Origin: an uncultured Clostridia bacterium
GTDB lineage: Bacteria; Bacillota; Clostridia; TANB77; CAG-508
DNA length: 64,000 bases
Assembly (NCBI GenBank): GCA_947628085.1
Contig: CANQYM010000006.1
Span: forward strand, 60,130 to 124,129
Direction of reading: 5' to 3'
Shown in pieces: positions 36,844 through 44,921 of the stretch (positions within the stretch are counted from its first letter, which is position 1; each line of letters starts with the position of its first letter). A program made the position numbers and the translations under genes. The notes below the pieces were generated by a model. It worked only from the letters and a program-made list of their open reading frames with translations, was not told the origin of the DNA and did not search any database.

Positions 36844-38160
36844 TTATCTTTCAGGTTCTTCAGGAGGTGTTTTAGATTTCAAATTTGCACCACCTAAAAT
36901 ACTTGAAGAATATGAAAATTCTGTTCCAGCTAAATGATTAGCATGATTATAAATTTTTTCTAAATCATCTAAAGTTAAAGCTTTAGTATCTAAATCATAT
37001 TCGTGTTCAAAACTTTCATCTATTTCTGAGTCAAATTTCATAACAGTTTTTTGATGTTCACCGTTTTCGTCAGTATATGTAATTATACAAAAATGTTCAG
37101 GATGTGGTTCAGCGGCGTCAGATGATAAATATTGATTTGTTGTTTTATCATATGTTGTTTCAACAGAAGTTACAGTAGAACCACTATTTGATTCTTCAAA
37201 AGCTTTAGTAACCAAATCAGACATTATATCATCATAAACTAAATCAAGAGATTGTCTTATTTCTGATATGTTGTCTGAAGAAGGAACTACTTCTGGATGA
37301 CTTTTAAAGAAAGATATTGTATATCCAATAGCACTTAATGAGCTTTGAGTGTCTTGAGAAACTAGTACTTGATAGCCATTTTTAGTATTGTCTGTTGCTG
37401 AAAGATTAGAATAACCTAAATTGCTAGAAATAGAATGAGAAACACCTGTTATGGTTAAAGCAAGTACTGCTGCAAGAGCTAATAATCTATTTTTAGATAT
37501 TCCTTTTGAAGTATATTTGTGATTACCACGTTGTTTATTTTTTCTTATAGTTGCTTCTTTACTAATAGTAGCTCCAAAAGATTTTGAATCTACTTTTCTT
37601 AAATTAGGAGATACTGCATTACGATCAACAAGTAAAATTTTGTTACCAGATTTACGTGCTTTAACAGATGTTCTATATGCAATAGAATTTGGAGTTGAAT
37701 CATCAATATCTTGTTGAAATTTCCTTACTTCTTCTGTTGGTGAAGAAAGTAATTCACCTCTAATTTTTTCTATTTCTTTTGCTTTTTCTGCAGAACTATT
37801 TCCTTTTTGATGCATATTATAATTTGAATCTACAGTATTATTGTCATTATTTAATACTGCACCTAACTCGTAAGAAGCTTTTTGAAAATCATTAAAACAT
37901 TGAGAAAAATGTTCATATCTTTTAAATATTGCCAATTCTTTTCCAGAGTAATCTTCTTTTATAATGTAATCAAATTTTCCTTGTGAAGCTAAAGAAAGAG
38001 GTCTAGAATAATATTCTGCAATTTCTTCAGCTGTTCTTAGAGATGAATGTAAGCCTGCAAGATTTGAATATAATTCACAGAGTTTAGAATAATTGTATAA
38101 TTGCTCTACAAATAAGGATTTTTGATAGATTAAAAGATTTTTCTCTGAATTTAATTTCAT
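36844..38160 (-). CDS. Single-pass membrane protein of unknown function
   Basis: Not recognised. The start at 38160 (438 residues) is supported by GGAGGGG 5 bases upstream; a longer in-frame ATG at 38214 lacks a site. The N-terminal half (about 1-220) is hydrophilic with Tyr/Glu-rich helices and Lys/Arg-rich runs just before one membrane helix (about 225-245: NRLLALAAVLALTITGVSH). The C-terminal half (about 250-438), probably outside, includes TSVETTYDKTTNQYLSSDA and HPEHFCIITYTDENGEH. The gene is divergent from glgP across a 210-base gap, and no functional link is proven. Confidence 0.7.
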   Translation of the reverse strand: MKLNSEKNLLIYQKSLFVEQLYNYSKLCELYSNLAGLHSSLRTAEEIAEYYSRPLSLASQGKFDYIIKEDYSGKELAIFKRYEHFSQCFNDFQKASYELGAVLNNDNNTVDSNYNMHQKGNSSAEKAKEIEKIRGELLSSPTEEVRKFQQDIDDSTPNSIAYRTSVKARKSGNKILLVDRNAVSPNLRKVDSKSFGATISKEATIRKNKQRGNHKYTSKGISKNRLLALAAVLALTITGVSHSISSNLGYSNLSATDNTKNGYQVLVSQDTQSSLSAIGYTISFFKSHPEVVPSSDNISEIRQSLDLVYDDIMSDLVTKAFEESNSGSTVTSVETTYDKTTNQYLSSDAAEPHPEHFCIITYTDENGEHQKTVMKFDSEIDESFEHEYDLDTKALTLDDLEKIYNHANHLAGTEFSYSSSILGGANLKSKTPPEEPER

Positions 38161-38284
38161 TTTTCCCCTCCATAACACTTTAATTATAACATAATTATCC
38201 TTTAAAAAAGGCAAGTAATATAAAGATAATAAAAATGTAATAAAAATGTAATATATTACTACTAAAAATTAACCTATAAAATAA

Positions 38285-38313
38285 TTGACAAAAGTTCCTT
38301 TTTAATAGATAAT
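38285..38313 (+). promoter_or_regulatory. Promoter of glgP
   Basis: TTGACA (38285-38290), a 17-base spacer, GATAAT (38308-38313). It is 58 bases before the glgP ATG. Confidence 0.75.
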
Positions 38314-38370
38314 TATTGTTATGGATAACAAAAGATTATAATTTTTTAAATTACAAAGGAGGACTTATAA

Positions 38371-40932
38371 ATGTATATATTCAACAGAGTTACAGTAGTA
38401 CCACAATTGCCTCAAAGAATTAATAAATTATCAGAAATTGCTAATAATTTATGGTGGTCTTGGAACACAGAATTTTTAAGGCTATTAGAAAAAATGGATA
38501 GAGATGTGTGGGAAGCAAGTGAGAAAAATCCAGTTAAGTTTTTAAAAATAGTTAGTCAAGAAAGAATAGAAAAAATAGTACGTGATGATGATTTTCTAAA
38601 AGAATATGATAAAGTTGTTAATAATTTTGAAAATTATATAAAAAGCAAAGACACTTGGTTTAATAAAAAATATCCAAATAATAAAAATGAATTAATTGCA
38701 TATTTTTCAGCTGAATATGGACTAGATGAAATAGTTCCAATTTATTCAGGTGGTCTTGGAATTTTATCAGGAGATCATTTAAAATCAGCAAGTGATTTAG
38801 GATTACCTTTTGTTGCAATTGGATTGTTATATAAAAATGGATATTTCCATCAAAGAATTAATTCTAGAGGAGAACAATGCTCAGAATATTACAACATAGA
38901 TTTATATAACTTACCAATTTTACCTGTTAAAGATACAATGAATGATGATGTTATTATAGATATACCTCTAGATGGTAGAACTTTGCATTTAAAACTATGG
39001 CAAATTAATGTTGGTAGAATAAAATTATATTTATTAGATTCAGATATTGAGCAAAATGATGAAGACTTTAGAAGTATAACTCTTCGTTTATACGGCGGAG
39101 ATAAAGAAATGAGAATTCGTCAAGAAATAGTTTTAGGTATGGCAGGTGTAAAAGCTTTAAAAACTTTAGATTATGAACCAACAGTATACCATATGAACGA
39201 AGGACATTCTTCTTTCTTAACATTAGAACTTATTAAAGACACAATGGAAGAAAAACAAATTTCTTTTGAAATGGCGAAAGAAATAGTTAGTGTGAAAACC
39301 GTATTTACAACACACACACCAGTTCCAGCAGGAAACGATATTTTCGATTTACAATTAATAGAAAAATATTTCAATGGATTTTGGGATAAATTAGGCATAT
39401 CAAAAGAAGATTTCTTTAAATTAGGTATGCCAGGAGAAAATTTAGAACCAGGATTTAATATGGGAATTCTTGCTCTTAAAATAGCAGGAAAGAAAAATGG
39501 TGTAAGCAAATTACACAGTCAAGTTTCAAGAGAATTATTTAGTGAAGTTTGGCCAAACATAGCAGAAGATGAATCACCAATTACTTATGTAACAAATGGA
39601 ATTCACACTTGCACATGGCTTGCTCCAAACATAAAAGAACTATATAATGAATATCTTCCACCTTATTGGCAAGATAATATTCAATTTGATTCTACTTGGG
39701 AAAAAATAGATAATATACCAAATGAAAAACTTTGGAAAGCACATATTGAAAGAAAAGAAAAATTAATTAAATTAATAAAAGAAAATGTAACTGAAAGATA
39801 TGTAAAAAGTGGTATAGGATATGATCAAATTGCAGAAATAGTTAATAAGTTAAATCCTAAAGCACTTACAATAGGATTTGCAAGAAGATTTGCAACATAT
39901 AAAAGAGCAACATTAATATTTAAAGATATTGCAAGATTAACACAAATTTTAAATGATGAAAAACGTCCAGTTCAACTTGTATTTGCTGGAAAAGCACATC
40001 CAGCAGATAAAGATGGTCAAGACTTAATAAAATATATTCATGAAATATCTTTAATGCCTCAATTTAAAGGAAAAATATTTATTCTAGAAAACTATAATAT
40101 TGGAATTTCTAGATATTTAGTAAGTGGTGTTGATGTATGGTTAAATAATCCAAGAAGACCAATGGAAGCATCAGGAACATCTGGTGAAAAAGCATCAGTA
40201 AATGGTGTTGTAAACTTTAGTGTTCTAGATGGTTGGTGGTGTGAAGGCTATACAGGAACAAATGGATGGACTATAGGAACAAATGCAAGTTACGATTCTT
40301 ATGAAGAACAAGATAAAGCAGATAGCAATAGTTTATATCATACCTTAGAAAATAGAATAATACCAACATATTATAATCAAGATAAAGATGGAGTACCTAA
40401 AGATTGGATTACGTATATGAAAAACTCTATCAAGACAACTGGAGGAAAATATAGTACAGCTAGAATGGTTACAGAATATGTTGATAGACTATATATGCCT
40501 TTATGTAATTTAAGAAAAGAACATTTTGAAAATTTAGAGAGTGTTGCAGAATTTACAGAATGGAAGAAAAATGCAAGAGCAAATTGGGAAAATATTAAAC
40601 TTGCACAAGATAGAAATGTTGATAATGCTAAACTAGTAGCAGGAACAGAAATAACTGTAAATTGCGAAGTATATCTTCCAAACATAAAAGAAGAAAATGC
40701 AGATGTACAAGTTTACTTTGGTCAATTTTTAGAAAATGGAACAGTTAGAAACGTATATACACAAACTATGAATAAAATTGCAGAAGATAAAGAAAAAAGC
40801 ACTTATACTTATGAAGCTACATTAGAATTAAAATCAGGAGGAAATTTTGGATATACATTTAGAGTTATGCCAAAACATCCAATGCTATTAGATTCTGAAA
40901 ACTTAAATTTAATAAAATGGATAACAAAATAA
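38371..40932 (+). CDS. glgP: Alpha-glucan (glycogen) phosphorylase
   Basis: Releases glucose-1-phosphate from glycogen or maltodextrin with the cofactor PLP. The 853 residues start with a DUF3417 domain (about 12-110; NLWWSWN), typical of the bacterial/archaeal GT35 type that is shorter than the animal enzymes. Motifs: AYFSAEYGLDEIVPIYSGGLGILSGDHLK (about 110, in parts), FTTHTPVPAGNDIF, and the PLP region EASGTSGEKASVNGVVN with the GTSGEKA Lys and DGWWCEGYTG. AAAGGAGGACTTATAA precedes the ATG. Only one glycogen gene is here; the CBM25-like protein at 9544 may bind the same polymer. Confidence 0.97.
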   Translation: MYIFNRVTVVPQLPQRINKLSEIANNLWWSWNTEFLRLLEKMDRDVWEASEKNPVKFLKIVSQERIEKIVRDDDFLKEYDKVVNNFENYIKSKDTWFNKKYPNNKNELIAYFSAEYGLDEIVPIYSGGLGILSGDHLKSASDLGLPFVAIGLLYKNGYFHQRINSRGEQCSEYYNIDLYNLPILPVKDTMNDDVIIDIPLDGRTLHLKLWQINVGRIKLYLLDSDIEQNDEDFRSITLRLYGGDKEMRIRQEIVLGMAGVKALKTLDYEPTVYHMNEGHSSFLTLELIKDTMEEKQISFEMAKEIVSVKTVFTTHTPVPAGNDIFDLQLIEKYFNGFWDKLGISKEDFFKLGMPGENLEPGFNMGILALKIAGKKNGVSKLHSQVSRELFSEVWPNIAEDESPITYVTNGIHTCTWLAPNIKELYNEYLPPYWQDNIQFDSTWEKIDNIPNEKLWKAHIERKEKLIKLIKENVTERYVKSGIGYDQIAEIVNKLNPKALTIGFARRFATYKRATLIFKDIARLTQILNDEKRPVQLVFAGKAHPADKDGQDLIKYIHEISLMPQFKGKIFILENYNIGISRYLVSGVDVWLNNPRRPMEASGTSGEKASVNGVVNFSVLDGWWCEGYTGTNGWTIGTNASYDSYEEQDKADSNSLYHTLENRIIPTYYNQDKDGVPKDWITYMKNSIKTTGGKYSTARMVTEYVDRLYMPLCNLRKEHFENLESVAEFTEWKKNARANWENIKLAQDRNVDNAKLVAGTEITVNCEVYLPNIKEENADVQVYFGQFLENGTVRNVYTQTMNKIAEDKEKSTYTYEATLELKSGGNFGYTFRVMPKHPMLLDSENLNLIKWITK

Positions 40933-40957
40933 ATAAAAGGTGCGATAAGAGGCTAAG

Positions 40958-40989
40958 AAAAATGGGTGAATTTATTCACTCATTTTTTT
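40958..40989 (+). terminator. Intrinsic terminator after glgP
   Basis: AAAAATGGGTGAA (40958-40970) pairs with TTCACTCATTTTT (40975-40987) with one G-T pair and a 4-base loop, and a further T-run follows. Confidence 0.85.
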
Positions 40990-41073
40990 GTGTAAATATT
41001 TATTTATCAATGTTTTTAGCAATTAGAAACTTTATTTAAAATTTATATTTTTTTAAAAAAATTTTTAAAATTC

Positions 41074-41102
41074 TTTACAAAGGAAAAGTATGATGCTATA
41101 AT
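41074..41102 (+). promoter_or_regulatory. Strong predicted promoter upstream of the TasA-like cluster
   Basis: TTTACA (41074-41079), a 17-base spacer, TATAAT (41097-41102) with TGC before it (extended -10). The predicted start (about 41110) leaves a leader of over 300 bases before the coding region. Confidence 0.75.
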
Positions 41103-41427
41103 CTCACACAAGTTAAATATTTTTAACTGCTTTTTATATTCTTAAAAAATAAATACATTTCTAGTATTTATTAATTTTCCAAATTTAAGATTAATTAAAT
41201 AAATTTAATTTTTTATTATGCCCCAAACCAATCATTTAATAAAAATAAAACTATAATTTTTTCTATATTTTGAACTTATCTTTTTAAAGGTAAAATCCAA
41301 ATTCAAAGATAGAATCTTATTAAATTTAAATTCAGATTAATTGTTTATGTGCCCCTAAAAAATAATTATAAATGAATCTAGCAGTTTAAAAATATTTAAC
41401 TTAAATTTTATAAAAAGGAGGTTCCAA
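41103..41427 (+). promoter_or_regulatory. Long untranslated leader with small hairpins
   Basis: About 325 bases without a gene. It holds AGTTAAA/TTTAACT (near 41111-41128) followed by TTTTT, which may be a weak attenuator, and AATAAATAC/GTATTTATT (41148-41156/41164-41172). Two GCCCC motifs (near 41220 and 41351) stand out in AT-rich sequence. I recognise no riboswitch class. It ends at the AGGAGG site (41416-41421) of the next gene. Confidence 0.45.
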
Positions 41428-41982
41428 ATAAAAAGATTTTTTAGAATTTGCTTATTTTTAAGTATAATTATAATTTCTATTTTTAGTGGATACTTTTTAG
41501 AGAAAAAAGAAAGTGATGTTAAAAACAATGTAGCTAAATGGTCTTTTAATTCTGCTAATGAAGAAAAAGTAATTAATTTGTCTAATGAAAAAATTTTTCC
41601 AGGTTCACATGGAAATTTTGAAATAGAGTTAGATGCTACTGGAGCGGAAACAAGCATAGAATACAAAATATTAGTTTTAGAGGAAAAAAATATACCAAAA
41701 AATTTTGAATTTTATGCAGAAACTACTAATTCAAATGGAGAAATAATTGAGAAAACAGATAAGTATAAAACATTTACAGAATTAGCAAATGAAAAACTTT
41801 TTGGAAACATTGAGCAAAAAGAAAGCAATCAGAAAAGAAAAATTACAGTTTACTGGAATTGGAAAGATGAAGATATTGATAATTTATTAAACATTAAAGA
41901 CGGAACATTAATTTTTGATGAAAATAACAATAGTTCTTTAGAAAGCACTTTAAATATAGAAATAGAAGGTAAGCAAATTTAA
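41428..41982 (+). CDS. TasA/camelysin-like secreted protein with ATA in start position
   Basis: A secreted protein of about 184 residues. AGGAGG (41416-41421) lies 6 bases before ATA at 41428, and a signal peptide follows at once (KRFFRICLFLSIIIISIFSG). The first conventional start, TTG at 41578, would remove this signal. The frame is open from 41359 without ATG, GTG, TTG or CTG. The mature part matches the TasA/camelysin (SipW-dependent) pattern: AKWSFN, IFPGSHGNFEIELDATGAETSIEYKI in parts, and ITVYWNWKDED. The known members make biofilm fibres or proteases; the role here is inferred as surface protein. No SipW-type peptidase gene is close by. Confidence 0.75.
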   Translation: MKRFFRICLFLSIIIISIFSGYFLEKKESDVKNNVAKWSFNSANEEKVINLSNEKIFPGSHGNFEIELDATGAETSIEYKILVLEEKNIPKNFEFYAETTNSNGEIIEKTDKYKTFTELANEKLFGNIEQKESNQKRKITVYWNWKDEDIDNLLNIKDGTLIFDENNNSSLESTLNIEIEGKQI

Positions 41983-42077
41983 AATTTGTACAAAAGAAAA
42001 TTAATTACCTTTTTATTAAAATAAATTTTTTACAAAAGAATTCATAATTTAAAATCTTATAAACTTTATATATTTAA

Positions 42078-42117
42078 AAGTGGCATTTATAAGCCAAATG
42101 CCACTTAAAATTTTTTA
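42078..42117 (+). terminator. Hairpin between the first and second TasA-like cluster genes
   Basis: An 11-base perfect stem AAGTGGCATTT (42078-42088) / AAATGCCACTT (42096-42106), then AAAATTTTTT. It resembles a terminator with a displaced T-run. A possible promoter follows (TTGAAA at 42156-42161, TATACA at 42180-42185, 18-base spacer), so the second gene may be transcribed separately. Confidence 0.65.
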
Positions 42118-42205
42118 TTAAGAATATTTTTTAAGAATAGTTTTAATAAAGAACTTTGAAATAAAGTATGATTAAGACTTATACAAATTTAATAATAAAA
42201 AGAAG

Positions 42206-42709
42206 GTGCTTGAAATTTTTATTAAAAATTCAAAAAATATAATTAAAGTAATATTGCTTTTCTTTATCGTCTTACTAATACTCTCTATGCAAGTATTTGG
42301 CGGTTACTTTGAAAAAATAAGCAATATAAAACTCTATTTTTCTAAGGCAAAACCTATTTTAAAAATTGAGAGCCTGCAAAATACAATAAGTAAAGAAATA
42401 TCTCAAAATGCTCCAATACAAGAATTTTATTTCACGATAAAAAATTACGAAGAAGTAAATTTAAAAAAGAACATTTCAGAAATACCTTTTTTTCTAGAAA
42501 TAAATTTAGAGAATTCAAATTCAAATTTTCCTATCAAATATAAAATATATGATTGTGAAAAAAATGAAGAAGTTAGTGAAAAAATCTTTATAGATAAAAA
42601 TGTTGAATTTTTCAAAAAATATAAGGTTGTTGTAATTTGGCAAAATCAAGCAAAAAATTATGCATATAATCAAACGGAAATTATTTTTAATATTGAGCAA
42701 GCAATATAA
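42206..42709 (+). CDS. Secreted or membrane-anchored cluster protein, unknown
   Basis: Not recognised by function. The first conventional start is GTG at 42206, giving 167 residues, but the ribosome-binding-like AGAAGGTG overlaps this codon; ATT at 42215 would be 6 bases after it, so the start is uncertain. An N-terminal hydrophobic helix (NIIKVILLFFIVLLILSMQVFGG) is followed by a mature part with the pattern of two or three beta sandwiches' strands (YFTIKNYEEVN, KYKVVVIWQNQ). The pattern of the last part resembles the WYW-type end of TasA-like proteins (KVVVIWQN against ITVYWNW upstream). It probably acts with the neighbours as a small surface protein. Confidence 0.65.
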   Translation: MLEIFIKNSKNIIKVILLFFIVLLILSMQVFGGYFEKISNIKLYFSKAKPILKIESLQNTISKEISQNAPIQEFYFTIKNYEEVNLKKNISEIPFFLEINLENSNSNFPIKYKIYDCEKNEEVSEKIFIDKNVEFFKKYKVVVIWQNQAKNYAYNQTEIIFNIEQAI

Positions 42710-42724
42710 ATATTAAGGAATATT

Positions 42725-42928
42725 ATGAAACAAACTATTTTTAAAATATTAATTATTTTTTTATTATTTATTTTTATATTTTTAATCGGTTTTAATTTTG
42801 GAAAACAATTTTATAATATAAAAAATACTTTACAAAATAATATAAAAATTAAATATGAAGCCTCTATTTTAAGGTGGAAATTTGATGTTAAATTTATAGT
42901 AGATGAAGAGGAGATAAAAATTGATTAA
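42725..42928 (+). CDS. Small secreted cluster protein, 67 residues
   Basis: A short protein with a Phe/Ile-rich membrane helix or signal (about 5-24) and a mature segment of about 40 residues ending in ASILRWKFDVKFIVDEEEI. The RWKFDV piece is the same type as the start of the mature domain of TasA/camelysin-like proteins (AKWNFDV), so this may be a shortened paralogue. AAGGAATATT precedes the ATG. The end overlaps the next gene by 8 bases. Confidence 0.6.
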   Translation: MKQTIFKILIIFLLFIFIFLIGFNFGKQFYNIKNTLQNNIKIKYEASILRWKFDVKFIVDEEEIKID

Positions 42929-43166
42929 AAAATTTTATAAGATAATATTTTTTATAATAATTATCTTAGTAATATTAACATTAAATTCGTATGCAAGATA
43001 TAAAGCAACTTATAGACTAACTGCATATAAAATAAAAGTAAATAATCAAAATAATCAAAGTTCTCCAACAGTTTTTTATGAAGAGTTAAAAGTTCCAGAA
43101 GTGTCAAAAGAAAATAGTAATAATAACAATAATAAAGGGGATTTCATTATAGAAATACATAAATAG
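42921..43166 (+). CDS. Small secreted cluster protein, 81 residues
   Basis: Starts with TTG at 42921, 8 bases after GAGGAG, within the end of the preceding gene (8 bases overlap), so translation is probably coupled. A signal peptide (about 1-25, ending near SYA) is followed by RYKATYRLTAYKIKV, which recalls the ARYxxxxxGTA start of SipW-dependent proteins, and an Asn-rich tail (about 62-72). No known domain. The fourth gene of the cluster; the next gene has its own promoter. Confidence 0.6.
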   Translation: MIKKFYKIIFFIIIILVILTLNSYARYKATYRLTAYKIKVNNQNNQSSPTVFYEELKVPEVSKENSNNNNNKGDFIIEIHK

Positions 43167-43179
43167 CAATTAAATTTGC

Positions 43180-43208
43180 TTGTGAAAAAAACATAAAAAT
43201 GATATAAT
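43180..43208 (+). promoter_or_regulatory. Promoter of the P-loop/Asp23 gene
   Basis: TTGTGA (43180-43185), a 17-base spacer, TATAAT (43203-43208) with TGA directly before it (extended -10). It is 33 bases before the ATG. Confidence 0.7.
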
Positions 43209-43240
43209 ACAATTTAGATTTATTATAGAGGAGAAAATAA

Positions 43241-44092
43241 ATGTTATTTTCACAACACAAAATGAAAACTTATGCTTTTGTTGGACCATCTGGCACAGGA
43301 AAAAGTTATAGGGCTCAGTTAGTAGCAAATGAAAGAGGAATAAATTACATTATAGATGATGGACTACTAATTTCAGGAAATGAAATTTTAGCCGGAATTT
43401 CTGCAAAAAAGGCACCTACAAAAATAGAAACTGTAAGAAATGCTTTATTTCAAGATGAAGACAGAAAGAAAGAAATTCAAGATGTAATAAAAAAGAGAAA
43501 ACCAGAGAGCATTTTAATTTTAGGAACTTCTGATGATATGGTTAAAAAAATTGCAGAAAATCTAGGATTTGAGCCAATATCAGAAACCATATATATAACT
43601 GATGTTGCAACAGAAGAAGAAATGGCAATGGCAAGAGATATAAGAGTTCATCAAGGAAAACATGTTATTCCAGTTCCAACTTTTGCTTTAAAAAAAGATT
43701 TTTCTGGATATTTATTAGATCCACTTCAAATTTTTAAATCAAAGGGAAAAGGAAAAGAACCATACATTTCCGAAAAATCAATTATAAGGCCAACGTTTAG
43801 CTATATGGGAAATTTTAAAATTTCTGATACAGTTTTTAAGCAAATAATGGATTGTGTTGTTGAAAAAGATGAATGTGTTCATAAAATTCATAGAGCAATT
43901 ATAAAAAAACATGAAGAACTAAATGATGGTATATACATCTATATAGAAGTAATTATTAACTATGGATATAACGTTAGTGAAACTATGCAAAATTTAAGAA
44001 AAAATATTATAAAAGAAATAGAAAAAATGACAGCAATGAATGTTTTAAATATGGAAATTGTAGTAAAGGGTGTAAATTTACCTCAAAAATAA
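43241..44092 (+). CDS. P-loop ATPase domain fused to an Asp23-like domain
   Basis: A 283-residue fusion. The first part (about 1-170) is a P-loop NTPase: Walker A GPSGTGKSYRAQ near residue 15, RPES... ILILGTSDDMV as strand and Walker B-like segment, and a His-rich HQGKHVIPVPTFA segment. The second part (about 180-283) has the Asp23/Gls24 pattern (SEKSIIRPTFSYMGNFKISDTVFKQIM, and the end MNVLNMEIVVKGVNL, in parts). An ATPase linked to an envelope stress domain suggests ATP-dependent control or assembly of the Asp23/AmaP complex at 3396-4836; this is inferred. Its promoter is separate from the upstream cluster. Next are cmk and plsC. Confidence 0.8.
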   Translation: MLFSQHKMKTYAFVGPSGTGKSYRAQLVANERGINYIIDDGLLISGNEILAGISAKKAPTKIETVRNALFQDEDRKKEIQDVIKKRKPESILILGTSDDMVKKIAENLGFEPISETIYITDVATEEEMAMARDIRVHQGKHVIPVPTFALKKDFSGYLLDPLQIFKSKGKGKEPYISEKSIIRPTFSYMGNFKISDTVFKQIMDCVVEKDECVHKIHRAIIKKHEELNDGIYIYIEVIINYGYNVSETMQNLRKNIIKEIEKMTAMNVLNMEIVVKGVNLPQK

Positions 44093-44161
44093 AGTATTTT
44101 ATATTTGAAATATTAATTATATATATTAAATATTAAATTTATATGTGGAGATTTATTAATT

Positions 44162-44866
44162 ATGGCTTTTATTGTAGCAATAGATGGACCAGCTGGTAGT
44201 GGAAAGGGTACTATCACAAAAACTGTTGGAAAGAAAATGAACTTAATAAATATTGATACAGGTGCAATGTATAGGTGTGTTACTTTGCAAATTATTAATG
44301 AAAAAATTGGCTTAGAAGAAACAAAGAAAATTGAAAAGTTACTAGATGAAATAGATATCGAGCTAAAAAAAATCGGTGATGAAGATGCTTTCTTTTTAAA
44401 TGGTGAAGATGTAACTAGAAAAATAAGAGAACAAGAAGTAAATAGTATGGTTTCACAAGTATCTCATATTCCATGTGTAAGAGAAAAAATGGTAGAATTG
44501 CAAAGAAAAATTGCCCAAAACAAAGATGTTATTATGGAAGGAAGAGATATAGGCACAAATGTATTTCCTAATGCAGATGTAAAAATATACTTAGATGCTT
44601 CTGCTGAGGAAAGAGCAAAAAGAAGAATGAAGCAAAATGAGGAAAAAGGAATAGTTTCTTCTTACGACGAAATTTTAGCAAATATATTGTTTAGAGATAA
44701 TAATGATAAAACAAGTAGTGTAGCTCCATTAAAACAAGCAGAAGATGCTATTTATGTTGATACTACAAGTTTAAATATAGAAGAAGTTACTGAAAAAATT
44801 ACGAAAATTATTTTAGAAAGAAGAGAAAAAGCAGAAAAAACTACTGGCAATTATGATGAAAGATAA
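44162..44866 (+). CDS. cmk: Cytidylate kinase
   Basis: Phosphorylates CMP and dCMP. The 234 residues have Walker A GPAGSGKGTIT near residue 10, the CMP-binding DTGAMYRCVT (about 36), EGRDIGTNVFP (about 127), and the DASAEERAKRR lid region (about 145). The length is normal (220-230). The ATG follows TGTGGAGATTTATTA. cmk followed by plsC is a common clostridial order. Confidence 0.96.
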   Translation: MAFIVAIDGPAGSGKGTITKTVGKKMNLINIDTGAMYRCVTLQIINEKIGLEETKKIEKLLDEIDIELKKIGDEDAFFLNGEDVTRKIREQEVNSMVSQVSHIPCVREKMVELQRKIAQNKDVIMEGRDIGTNVFPNADVKIYLDASAEERAKRRMKQNEEKGIVSSYDEILANILFRDNNDKTSSVAPLKQAEDAIYVDTTSLNIEEVTEKITKIILERREKAEKTTGNYDER

Positions 44867-44921
44867 AACAATCATTTTTAATAGATATAATTTAAAAGTA
44901 GGTATGATTTAAGGGGTATAT

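Noticed and set aside
41355..41666. 103-residue frame on the minus strand
   Set aside because: Overlaps the TasA-like gene, which has a signal peptide, family motifs and a ribosome binding site; the antisense frame has none.
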